Below, in pieces: positions 1-6,976 of a stretch of 13,862 nucleotides of DNA (position 1 is its first letter; the number at the start of each line of letters is the position of its first letter). The translations under genes and the position numbers were made by a program. Location of the stretch: contig JANXRT010000080.1 in assembly GCA_025356735.1 (NCBI GenBank), positions 1-13,862 on the forward strand. The letters run 5' to 3'. Source of the stretch: Acetobacteraceae bacterium (GTDB taxonomy: Bacteria; Pseudomonadota; Alphaproteobacteria; Acetobacterales; Acetobacteraceae). The notes beneath the pieces are model-generated. The model saw nothing but the letters and a program-made list of their open reading frames with translations, ran no database searches and was not told the origin of the DNA.

Positions 1-489
1 GGTGTTGCTGCCGCGGCCGAGGGCCAGCGGCAAGGCCGGGAACGGCTTCTTCAGCCGGATGCGGATTTCGCGGTCGCTTGGCGCCGACAGCTCGTCGGTG
101 ACGGCCAGCAGCGAGGCGCCGAACGCGTCGCGGCTGGCCCAGCGGCGGATGCTGGCGACGGCGTCGCGGGCCAGCACGGGGGTGCCGTCATGGAACATAA
201 GCCCGTCGCGAAGGGTCAGGCGCCACAATTTGCCGTCATCCTCGACGACGTGGCCCTCGACCATCTGCGGCTGCGGCCGGTATTGCTCGTCGAGCCCGTA
301 CAGCGTGTCGAACACCAGGAAGGCGTGGTTGCGGGTGACGTAGGCCGTGGCATAGACCGGATCGAGCACCGCGAGGTCGGCCTGGGGGACGAACCTCAAG
401 GCCTTCGACGCCTGGGCGGAGGCGATGTGGGGGGCGGCCAGGATCAGGGCGCCGGCCGAGGTCGCCTTCAGGAAGCCGCGACGTTTCAT
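1..489 (-). CDS. ABC transporter substrate-binding protein, family 5 (peptide/nickel type), N-terminal part
   Basis: This is the first 163 codons of a gene that runs off the left edge without a stop. The protein starts MKRRGFLKATSAGALILAAP, a twin-arginine (Tat) signal with R3-R4, a hydrophobic stretch and a probable cleavage site after about residue 26 (ASAQA). The mature part reads like an SBP_bac_5 protein: LDPVYATAYVTRNHAFLVFD near residues 42-61, a WRLTLRDGLMFHDGTPV segment near 89-105 typical of oligopeptide/dipeptide/nickel binding proteins, then ASIRRW. Such proteins bind a ligand in the periplasm and deliver it to an ABC permease; the ligand cannot be read from this fragment. The start at 489 is supported by the signal peptide and a GGAGA ribosome binding site at 503-499. 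It diverges from the LivK-like gene at 563. Confidence 0.88.
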   Translation of the reverse strand, partial: MKRRGFLKATSAGALILAAPHIASAQASKALRFVPQADLAVLDPVYATAYVTRNHAFLVFDTLYGLDEQYRPQPQMVEGHVVEDDGKLWRLTLRDGLMFHDGTPVLARDAVASIRRWASRDAFGASLLAVTDELSAPSDREIRIRLKKPFPALPLALGRGSNT

Positions 490-562
490 TTCGAGAAATC
501 TCCGGTTACGGTCGGCAAGCGGTCACGGTTGCACAAAGCCGGACGAACAGGGAAGCAGAACC
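490..562. promoter_or_regulatory. Divergent intergenic region between two solute-binding protein genes
   Basis: This 73-bp gap must carry the start signals for both divergent genes unless the promoters lie inside the coding regions. It holds GGAGA (503-499, minus strand) for the left gene and AGGGAAG (549-555) for the right gene. A 10-bp direct repeat, CGGTTACGGT (503-512) and CGGTCACGGT (520-529), differs at one base and has a 17-bp period; it could be a regulator site. I see no convincing -35/-10 pair. Confidence 0.4.
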
Positions 563-1798
563 ATGATCGAGACGACAACACGCCGCACGGTTCTTAAACA
601 TGCAATCCTTGGCGGCCTGGCCGCGGCACCCTTGGCGATGCCGGCGATCGTGCGGGCGCAGGGCACCTCGAAGCCGGTGCGCATCGGCCTGCTGAGCGAC
701 CTCAACGGCCCCTACCGGGAAGTCGGCGGCCTCGGCAACCACATGGCGACCGAGATGGCGATCGCCGATTTCGGCGGCTCGGTGCTCGACCGGCCGATCG
801 AGCTCCTGCAGGCCGACGACCAGAACAAGCCCGACGTCGCCGCCGCCCTGGCGCGCCAATGGGCCGATGACGGCGTCGATGTGCTGGCCGACGGCGCCGC
901 GAGTTCCTCTGGCCTGGCGATCCAGCAGATCGCGCGCGAGAAGAAGCGCATCTACCTGATCACCGGCCCCTCGACCTCGGACATGACCGGCAAGCAGTGC
1001 TCGCCCTACGGCGTCCACTGGTCCTACGACACCTACGCGCTGGCGACCGGCACCGGCCGCGCTACAACCAAGGCCGGCGGCGACAGCTGGTATTTCATCA
1101 CCGCCGACTACGCCTTCGGCTACGCCCTGGAGCGCGACAGCATGAACGCGGTCAAGGCGGCCGGCGGCCGCGTGCTCGGCAGCGTGCGGGCGCCGCTCGG
1201 CACCGCGGATTTCTCCAGCTACCTGGTGCAGGCGCGCGCGTCCGGAGCCAAGGTGATCGGGTTGGCCAATGCCGGCACCGACGCGCAGAACTGCGTCAAG
1301 CAGGCGGCCGAGTTCGGCCTGACGCAGGACGGCACCAAGCTCGCGACCCTGCTGTTCCAGATCAGCGACGTGGTCTCGCTCGGCCAGAAAACGTGCGAGG
1401 GGCTGGTGTTCACCGACTCGTTCTACTGGGATATGAACGACGCCAGCCGCGCCTGGGCCAAGCGCTACATGGCGCGGATGAAAACGCCGCCCGGCATCCT
1501 GCACGCCGGCAGCTATGCCGCGGCGACCCACTGGCTGAAGGCGGTGAAAGCGGCCGGCACCACCGACTCCGACGCCGTCGTCGCCCGCATGAAGGCAACG
1601 CCGGTGAACGATTTCTACAACACCGACGTGAAGATCCGCGAGGACGGGCGCGTGCTGCACAAGATGTTCCTATGGCAGGTGAAGCCCGCTTCCGAGGCGA
1701 AATACGCCTTCGATTTCTGCCGCGAGCTGACCAGCCTATCAGGCGACGAAGCCTTCCGGCCGCTGGCCGATGGCGGTTGCCCATTGGTCAAGGTCTAG
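563..1798 (+). CDS. ABC transporter substrate-binding protein, LivK-like (Peripla_BP_6 type)
   Basis: A 411-residue periplasmic binding protein of the branched-chain amino acid/amide/urea class. The start at 563 gives a clear Tat signal: TRRTVLK at residues 6-12, a hydrophobic stretch, and likely cleavage after AIVRAQ near residue 33. The frame is open upstream to 425, but the added residues do not look like a protein of this family and would hide the signal; AGGGAAG at 549-555 also supports 563. The mature protein begins KPVRIGLLSDLNGPYREVGG, the usual first strand and ligand loop of LivK-like proteins. It continues with DDQNKPDVAAALARQW near residue 92, YFITADYAFGYALE near 178-191 and a C-terminal lobe ending at KV. 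The ligand is unknown. No LivHMFG-type transporter genes follow; an alpha/beta hydrolase starts 12 bp downstream and is probably co-transcribed. Confidence 0.88.
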   Translation: MIETTTRRTVLKHAILGGLAAAPLAMPAIVRAQGTSKPVRIGLLSDLNGPYREVGGLGNHMATEMAIADFGGSVLDRPIELLQADDQNKPDVAAALARQWADDGVDVLADGAASSSGLAIQQIAREKKRIYLITGPSTSDMTGKQCSPYGVHWSYDTYALATGTGRATTKAGGDSWYFITADYAFGYALERDSMNAVKAAGGRVLGSVRAPLGTADFSSYLVQARASGAKVIGLANAGTDAQNCVKQAAEFGLTQDGTKLATLLFQISDVVSLGQKTCEGLVFTDSFYWDMNDASRAWAKRYMARMKTPPGILHAGSYAAATHWLKAVKAAGTTDSDAVVARMKATPVNDFYNTDVKIREDGRVLHKMFLWQVKPASEAKYAFDFCRELTSLSGDEAFRPLADGGCPLVKV

Positions 1799-1810
1799 CG
1801 GATCATCACC

Positions 1811-2677
1811 GTGACCGAGGCACCGGCCGCGCTGCTGGACCGGATGGACGAAGCGTCCCGGCGCCAGGACACGCCGTGCGGCGACGGCACCATGCAGTGG
1901 CGAAGCTGGGACCAGACCGGCGGCACCGGCCCGATCCTGGTGCTGCTGCATGGCGGGGCCGGATCGTGGCGCCACTGGGTCCGCAACATTCCGGACCTTT
2001 CCCGCACCTACCGCCTGGTGGTGCCCGACCTGCCCGGCCTTGGCGGCTCGGCGATGCCGCCGGACGGCGAGGATGCCAACGCCGTCGCCGGCGTCATCGC
2101 CGCCGGGCTGGATGCGGTGATCGGTGGGGACACGCCCTACCACGTCGCCGGCTTCTCATTCGGCAGCATGATGGCGGTGTGCCTGGCGGCGCTGCACGGC
2201 AGCCGGGTGCGCGACCTGACCGTCATCGGCTCCAGCGCGATCGGACCCCTCGGCAGCGCCATCGAGCTGCTGAAGGTGCGGCACCTGACCGGCGAGGCGC
2301 GCGTCGAGGCGCATCGCACCAACCTCAGCCGCCTGATGATCGCCGATCCGGCGCGGATAGATAACCTCGCGCTGGCGATCCAGGAATGGAACACGCAGCA
2401 CTCGCGGCTGAAAACGCCGGCGCTGTCACGCAGCGGCGCCCTGATGCGCGCCCTGGAACACGTGCACGTGCCGATCCGCGGCATCTGGGGCGAGTTCGAC
2501 GCACCCGCCAATCCTCGCGCGCCCGAACGCGCCGCCGCGTTGCGGCTGGCTCGGCCCGAGGCGGACGTGCACCTTGTTCCAAGTGCCGGACATTGGGTCG
2601 CTTACGAAGCGCCGCAGGCCATAAACGCGTTGCTCCTCAGGAAGCATGGGGCTCTGCCCCAAACCCCGCCAGGATAG
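1811..2677 (+). CDS. Alpha/beta hydrolase
   Basis: A 288-residue cytoplasmic alpha/beta-hydrolase-fold protein with no signal peptide. The parts of the active site are visible: the oxyanion segment LLHGG at residues 45-49, the nucleophile elbow GFSFG at 114-118 with Ser116, an acid in GEFD (Asp230) and the histidine in SAGHW (His261). VVPDLPGLGGS (70-80) is the usual strand-loop before the elbow. It starts at GTG 1811, just after the LivK-like gene, and may be translated from the same message. The substrate is not predictable; esterase, lactonase or C-C hydrolase would all fit. The last nine codons and the TAG stop lie inside the 106-bp repeat that begins at 2648, so the tail GALPQTPPG is repeat-derived and lies beyond the hydrolase fold. 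Confidence 0.88.
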   Translation: MTEAPAALLDRMDEASRRQDTPCGDGTMQWRSWDQTGGTGPILVLLHGGAGSWRHWVRNIPDLSRTYRLVVPDLPGLGGSAMPPDGEDANAVAGVIAAGLDAVIGGDTPYHVAGFSFGSMMAVCLAALHGSRVRDLTVIGSSAIGPLGSAIELLKVRHLTGEARVEAHRTNLSRLMIADPARIDNLALAIQEWNTQHSRLKTPALSRSGALMRALEHVHVPIRGIWGEFDAPANPRAPERAAALRLARPEADVHLVPSAGHWVAYEAPQAINALLLRKHGALPQTPPG

Positions 2678-2753
2678 CGTCCTGGAGCGCCTAACCTAAG
2701 TAGAAGGGTTCAAAGAGGCGACGGCCCCTTTGCGGGGCGCGGGGCAGAGCCCC
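2648..2753 (-). repeat. 106-bp palindromic repeat, copy A (REP/MITE-like), between convergent genes
   Basis: The element is bounded by GGGGCTCTGCCCC (2648-2660) and its exact complement GGGGCAGAGCCCC (2741-2753), extending to an imperfect 22-bp terminal inverted repeat. Inside are a hairpin CCAGGA/TCCTGG (2669-2674 and 2680-2685, 5-base loop) and a second stem AAAGAGG/CCCCTTT (2712-2718 and 2725-2731, one mismatch or G-U pair, 6-base loop). The reverse complement aligns without gaps to copy B at 5356-5461, 87 of 106 bases identical. It holds the stop codons of both convergent genes (TAG at 2675 and, on the minus strand, TGA at 2712-2710). It may act as a two-way terminator or RNA-protecting structure, though no U-tract is obvious. 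It carries no gene of its own. Confidence 0.88.
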
Positions 2754-5322
2754 GGTTGCCTACCTGGCTCAGCAAAGCCGGTACGAAAACCAGGCTGGCG
2801 ACCAGCGTGCAGCCGAGGCTGACCAGCAACAGCAACCCCATGCTCGCCGTCCCCGGATGGCCGGAAGCGGCGAGCGAGCCGAACGCGGTGCCGGTGGTGA
2901 GGGCAGAGAAAACCACCGCCCGTGCCGTGGCCGAGCCCAGCATCCGCCGCCGCCCGGCGCGGAAGTTCATCACGAAATAGATGTTGAACGACACGCCGAC
3001 ACCGAGCAGCAGGGGCAGCGCGATGATGTTGGCGAAATTGAGCTGGAGACCCGTTGCGAGGCAAACCAGCACGGTCAGCGCCGCCGCCAGCAGCAGCGGC
3101 GCCAGCACCAGCAACACGTCGCGAAGCCGGCGCAGGGCCACGAACAGGATCAGCGTGATCGCGATCAGCGCGTAGATCGCGGCCGAGCGGAAGGCGCCGA
3201 CCACGGTTGCTGCGGTCCCGACGATGGTAACCGCCGAGCCGCCGGCGTCGGGTGCCACGGTGCGGACTTCGGCGGCGAACTCGCCAAGGCCGCGGCTGTC
3301 GCGGGCACCCGGCTTGACTGCCACCTGCACCCGGGCGCGGCCATCCGGCAGAAGCCAATCACGTGAAATCTCGGCCGGGATGTCGGCGCGGGTGGATGGT
3401 GTGGCCGACAGCGCCAACCGCAGCCGCTCGAGTTCGACGGGCAGGAACCGCGTCATCGCGGCGTCGGTCGCCATCGCCACCGCGTCCGGCGCGGTTGTCA
3501 GCGCCCGCAGGTCGGCGGCGATGCGGGCGAGCGGATGGTCGGGCGGCAGTTTCGCCAAGGCCGGATCGATATGCGCCAGCGCGGTCTTCGCCGCCAGCCG
3601 GACTTGGTCAGGGGTGATCGGCACTGCGGGGGTGCTTGGCGTCAGGGTCGCGCTCAGCACCGACGCCGCGTCGGCGATGACGGCAAGCTTCTCCGGCTGG
3701 TCGGTGGGAACAAAACTGTCGAGCGTCATCACCTCGCCGGCGAGCTTCAATTGGCGCAGACGCTGCCCGAGTCTGTCCGCCGCATCGACATCCGCCACCA
3801 GCACGTCGGCACTGTACGGGTTGGTGATCGGCGAGGTCATCAGGTCGGCCAAGGTACGCATCGCCTCGGTATTCGGATTCTTGGTGTGCAGCGGGTCGCC
3901 GTCGAAGCCCAACCGCGGCGCCAGCGCCAGCGCCAGCACGAACAGGCCGGCGAACCCGGCGAGCACCGGCATCCGATGGCGGGCCAGCCAGGGATCGAGC
4001 GGAGCGGCCCAGGCGAAGCCGACCTCGGCGTCGGCGGCGCGCGGCCGGCACAGGGTTATCAGCGCCGGCAGGAACACCAGCGTGCAGGCGAACGCAATCA
4101 GCATGCCGCCGCCGGCAATCAGGCCAAGCTCCGCCACGCCCTCGAAGTCGGTCGGAACGAAGGCCAGGAAGCCGGCCGCGGTGGCGCAGGCCGCGACCAG
4201 TATCTGGCCGCCGGCGCGGCGCGTGGTCAGTGCCAGCGCTGCTTCCATGGTTTGCGTGTCGTGCTGCGCCTCGCGGTAGCGCACCGAGAACTGGATCGCG
4301 AAATCGACCGCGATGCCGACGAACAGGATGCCGAAGCCGACCGACACCAGGTTGAGCGTGCCCACGGTGATCGAGGCGAACAACAGGGTGAGCATCAGCC
4401 CGAACCCGAGCGTGCCCAGGATCGGCAGGATCAGCCGCCAGGTCCGCACCGCCAGGAACAGCCACAGCGTGATCAGCACCAGGCTGACCGCGAGGCCGGC
4501 CAGCACCCCCTGCGCCACCGTCGCGAACTCCTCGTCGGCCAGCGCCACGGCGCCGGTGATGCGGACATGCGCCTCACCGGATTTGACGAATTCAAGGCCG
4601 GAAATCATCGCGCGCATGGCGTCAGTCGCGGCGCCGCCCGGCTGCAAGGCGCCGAAATCCAGCTTTGGTTGCGCCAACACGAAACGATAGCGGCCCTGAA
4701 GCTCCGAAACCTCACCGCTGAGCAGGCTCTCCCACGACAGCGGCATCGGATGGCCGCCAAGCGCCCCTGCCATGGCATGATGGAACGCCTCCATCGCCGA
4801 CAGGTACGGCGTTAGGTTCGCCTGGCCCTGGGTGACGCCCATCCCGAGCAACGCCAACGCCGCGAACAGGCCGCGCGTCGAGGGGTCGGCGACCAGCTGG
4901 CCAAGAAAGGGCTGCGCGTCGACGGTGTGGTCCATCAGCCGCTGCAGCGTGGGCTTGTCGAGGAACAGCAATCCCTGCCGCTCCAGATAGGGCGACGCGT
5001 CCGGCCGCTGCACGGTGCGGAAATGAGCGGTGTCCGCCGCCATCTGCTGCGCCAGCACCCGCGCCGTCTCGCCGACGATCTCGGGCGAGGCGCCGTCCAC
5101 CACGCCCACCAGCTGGTCGCGGAAGCGCGGGAAATCATGATCGAAGGCAAGCGATCGCTGCCGCCAGGCGAGCCGATCGGGAAACATCTTGTCGGTGTCG
5201 GTTGTCACCCCTAGCCGATGATACGACACGAAGCCCGACAGCAGCGCCAGCAGCAGTCCGGCCACGACTATCCGACCTGCATGACGGCGGCAGGCTTCTA
5301 CAACATCGACCAGCCAGTTCAT
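2710..5322 (-). CDS. hpnN: HpnN-type RND transporter (hopanoid transport, MMPL family)
   Basis: An 870-residue inner-membrane RND-family protein. The periplasmic segment after the first membrane helix (about residues 18-34) reads TDTDKMFPDRLAWRQRSLAF, then RDQLVGVVDG and DAQPFLGQLVADPSTRGLF, the pattern I know from HpnN, which moves hopanoids towards the outer membrane. Membrane-helix clusters lie near residues 271-345, 374-425 and 452-470 and again near 713-855. They include GILFVGIAVDFAIQFSVRY (331-349) in the first half and LLLGVGVSFNIYFVMNFRAG (771-790) in the second, the repeated core of RND proteins. Start 5322 is preferred: the frame is open to 5379, but those 19 residues lie partly in the repeat and precede a natural N-terminus, MNWLVDVVEACRRHAG. 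The ribosome site is weak. The last 14 residues (857-870) are encoded by repeat copy A. No other hopanoid gene is in the window, so the assignment rests on sequence alone. Confidence 0.85.
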   Translation of the reverse strand: MNWLVDVVEACRRHAGRIVVAGLLLALLSGFVSYHRLGVTTDTDKMFPDRLAWRQRSLAFDHDFPRFRDQLVGVVDGASPEIVGETARVLAQQMAADTAHFRTVQRPDASPYLERQGLLFLDKPTLQRLMDHTVDAQPFLGQLVADPSTRGLFAALALLGMGVTQGQANLTPYLSAMEAFHHAMAGALGGHPMPLSWESLLSGEVSELQGRYRFVLAQPKLDFGALQPGGAATDAMRAMISGLEFVKSGEAHVRITGAVALADEEFATVAQGVLAGLAVSLVLITLWLFLAVRTWRLILPILGTLGFGLMLTLLFASITVGTLNLVSVGFGILFVGIAVDFAIQFSVRYREAQHDTQTMEAALALTTRRAGGQILVAACATAAGFLAFVPTDFEGVAELGLIAGGGMLIAFACTLVFLPALITLCRPRAADAEVGFAWAAPLDPWLARHRMPVLAGFAGLFVLALALAPRLGFDGDPLHTKNPNTEAMRTLADLMTSPITNPYSADVLVADVDAADRLGQRLRQLKLAGEVMTLDSFVPTDQPEKLAVIADAASVLSATLTPSTPAVPITPDQVRLAAKTALAHIDPALAKLPPDHPLARIAADLRALTTAPDAVAMATDAAMTRFLPVELERLRLALSATPSTRADIPAEISRDWLLPDGRARVQVAVKPGARDSRGLGEFAAEVRTVAPDAGGSAVTIVGTAATVVGAFRSAAIYALIAITLILFVALRRLRDVLLVLAPLLLAAALTVLVCLATGLQLNFANIIALPLLLGVGVSFNIYFVMNFRAGRRRMLGSATARAVVFSALTTGTAFGSLAASGHPGTASMGLLLLVSLGCTLVASLVFVPALLSQVGNRGSAPRPAKGPSPL

Positions 5323-5355
5323 GTCAGCACTTTCACGCCGAAGGCAGGAAAGCTT

Positions 5356-5461
5356 GGGGCTCTGCCCCAAACCCCGCAAAGGGGCCGTCGCCCCTTTGAA
5401 CCCCTATACTTAAGTATTGCGCTCCCCGGCGCTTCCGGGGCGGGGTCAGGGGCAGAGCCCC
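5356..5461 (+). repeat. 106-bp palindromic repeat, copy B (REP/MITE-like), between the SDR gene and hpnN
   Basis: It has the same length and the same 13-bp ends as copy A, in the opposite orientation: GGGGCTCTGCCCC at 5356-5368 and GGGGCAGAGCCCC at 5449-5461. Internal stems are AAAGGGG/CCCCTTT (5378-5384 and 5391-5397), a 12-bp perfect palindrome ATACTTAAGTAT (5406-5417), and CCCCGG/CCGGGG (5424-5429 and 5435-5440, 5-base loop). The last hairpin differs from copy A by three compensated base pairs. It fills most of the 148-bp gap between the SDR stop and the hpnN start and ends 9 bp from the SDR stop codon. It could act as a terminator or attenuator between the two genes, or stabilise the upstream message. 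Confidence 0.88.
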
Positions 5462-5470
5462 AGCCTTGCT

Positions 5471-6232
5471 TCAGCTACCGCCGTCGATCGTCAGCATGGT
5501 GCCGGAGGTATAGGCCGATCGTGGGCTGACCAGGAACGCCGTGGCCCAGGCGATTTCCTCGGGCGTGCCGGGGCGGCCGAACGGCATCGCGCTCGACAGG
5601 TCACGCCAGCGCTCGGCGTCGCCAAGTTCCTTGGCGGCGCGATCGCGCGACAGCATTTCCCAGCGTGCGGTGGCGGTGGCGCCGGGATTGATGCCGAGCG
5701 TGCGGATGCCGTCGGCCGTGGAGGATTTACCCAAGGTGCGGGTGAAGGCGATCAAGGCTGCGTTGCCGGTCGATCCGGCAATGTAGCCGGGGTTCAGCTT
5801 CTCGCCGGCGGCACCGATGATGTTGAGGATGACGCCCTGACGCCTCGCCTTCATCTGTGGGTAGATGGCGCGGCACAGGGAAATGAAGCCGAACACCTTG
5901 AGGTCCCAGGCGGCGCGCCACGTGTCGTTCTCGACACGCAGCAGGTCTCCGGGCGGGATCGCGCCGGCGTTGTTGACCAGGATGTCGATGTCGCCGGCTT
6001 CCTTGGCGACCGCCATCACGGCTTCATTGGACGAAAGGTCGGCGGCGATGGTGCGGACCGCCACCTGCCGGCTGGCGCGGATGGCGGCGGCGGTTTCTTC
6101 CAGCGCCGCGGCATCGCGCGCCACCAGAATCACGTCGCAGCCCTCCTCGGCGAGCACGTGGGCGATGGCGCGGCCGATGCCTTTCGAGCCGCCGGTGATG
6201 AGCACGCGTTTGCCGGCGAGTTGCAGGTCCAT
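5471..6232 (-). CDS. Atypical short-chain dehydrogenase/reductase (SDR)
   Basis: A 253-residue Rossmann-fold protein. The cofactor motif TGGSKGIG (13-20), AADLSS (64-68 region) and NNAG (87-90) are all present, as is the C-terminal PEEIAWATAFLVSPRSAYTSG that closes classical SDRs. The active site is unusual: Tyr150 is kept, but the Lys expected four residues later is Ser154 (YIAGS) and the usual catalytic Ser is replaced by Gly140 (NIIG), with a shortened loop between. I recall other bacterial SDRs with a similar YIAGSxGNA stretch, so this is probably a divergent subfamily rather than damage. Activity as an ordinary alcohol or ketone oxidoreductase is uncertain. It starts 3 bp after the stop of the amidotransferase-like gene, as the third gene of the MFS-hydrolase-SDR operon. 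Confidence 0.88.
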   Translation of the reverse strand: MDLQLAGKRVLITGGSKGIGRAIAHVLAEEGCDVILVARDAAALEETAAAIRASRQVAVRTIAADLSSNEAVMAVAKEAGDIDILVNNAGAIPPGDLLRVENDTWRAAWDLKVFGFISLCRAIYPQMKARRQGVILNIIGAAGEKLNPGYIAGSTGNAALIAFTRTLGKSSTADGIRTLGINPGATATARWEMLSRDRAAKELGDAERWRDLSSAMPFGRPGTPEEIAWATAFLVSPRSAYTSGTMLTIDGGS

Positions 6233-6235
6233 GGT

Positions 6236-6976
6236 TCAGGCAGCCTTTCTGGTTCTCGTTGCGTGCTCGCGGCAGGCGTCGCCAAACGCGGCGAACAGCG
6301 CCGTGCTGGCGGGGTCGTCGGCATAGCGCCATTCGGGATGCCATTGAACCCCGAATGCGAAGCTCTTCGCGGCGAGCACCCGAACCGCCTCGATGGTGCC
6401 GTCGGGCGCGGTCGCCTCGACGGCGAGCCCCGGCGCCAGAACGTCAATCGCCTGACCGTGCAGGGAGTTCACCTGGATCGTCATCCGACCCAGCATCGCC
6501 GCCAGTTTTCCGGTCAGCCTCACCGCATGCTTCGGGCTGTATTTCCGGTCGAGATCGCCGGGGCCGCCGCGATGGTCGAGCCTGCCGGGCTCGTCGTGCA
6601 CGGTCTGGTGCAGGGTGCCGCCGAGGGCGACGTTCAGTTCCTGGATGCCGCGGCAGATCGCCAGCATGGGGATGCCGCGATCGAGGCAGGCGCGGATCAG
6701 CGGCAGCGTGGTGGCGTCGCGCTCGGGATCATGCATTCCCGGAGTTCGGCTGTCCCCGCCGGCGTAGTGGTCGGGATGCACGTTGCTTGGGCTTCCCGGC
6801 ACCAGCAGCCCGTCCAGCCGGTCGAGGATATCGATCTGCGCGGCACCCATCGGCGGGATCATCACCGGCAGCGCCTGCACGCCGCCGAACACCGCTTGGG
6901 CGTAGCGCGCCGGAGTGTCGTGGCGAAGCTGTCCATCGACCATCTTGGCGCAGGCGGGAATTCCGACGATCATCAT
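6236..6976 (-). CDS. Gamma-glutamyl-GABA hydrolase family protein (class I glutamine amidotransferase-like, peptidase C26)
   Basis: A 246-residue cytoplasmic hydrolase of the PuuD/peptidase C26 family, which cleaves gamma-glutamyl bonds. The catalytic triad is visible: nucleophile Cys108 in AICRGIQELNVALGG (106-120), and His213 and Glu215 in FGVQWHPEW (208-216). GLLVPGSPSNVHP (56-68) is the family's glycine loop, followed by the DPERDATTLPLIRACLDRGI helix. The start at 6976 overlaps the MFS stop by four bases (ATGA), implying translational coupling; a second ATG at 6973 would remove only one residue. In E. coli PuuD acts on gamma-glutamyl-GABA from putrescine, but no other putrescine gene is near. 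Pairing with an exporter and an SDR suggests a different gamma-glutamylated substrate, which is inference. Confidence 0.88.
   Translation of the reverse strand: MMIVGIPACAKMVDGQLRHDTPARYAQAVFGGVQALPVMIPPMGAAQIDILDRLDGLLVPGSPSNVHPDHYAGGDSRTPGMHDPERDATTLPLIRACLDRGIPMLAICRGIQELNVALGGTLHQTVHDEPGRLDHRGGPGDLDRKYSPKHAVRLTGKLAAMLGRMTIQVNSLHGQAIDVLAPGLAVEATAPDGTIEAVRVLAAKSFAFGVQWHPEWRYADDPASTALFAAFGDACREHATRTRKAA

Noticed and set aside
506..1660. Long open frame on the minus strand (384 codons) opposite the LivK-like gene
   Set aside because: It lies fully inside a well-recognised gene, is rich in Arg, Gly and His as antisense GC-rich frames are, and resembles no family I know.
997..2364. 455-codon plus-strand frame spanning the LivK-like gene and hydrolase
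   Set aside because: It is out of frame with two recognised genes, and its composition is Arg/Gly/Pro-rich as expected from a shifted GC-rich gene.
3535..4815. 426-codon plus-strand frame inside hpnN
   Set aside because: Antisense shadow; Gln/Arg/His-rich with no recognisable domain, while the opposite strand encodes a clear RND transporter.
5323..5379. Upstream start for hpnN adding 19 residues
   Set aside because: The added codons come from repeat copy B and the gap, have no family resemblance, and the ATG at 5322 gives a natural N-terminus.
2648..5461. Composite transposon carrying hpnN
   Set aside because: The flanking repeats are only 106 bp, hold no transposase and have diverged to 82%; no target duplication was seen.
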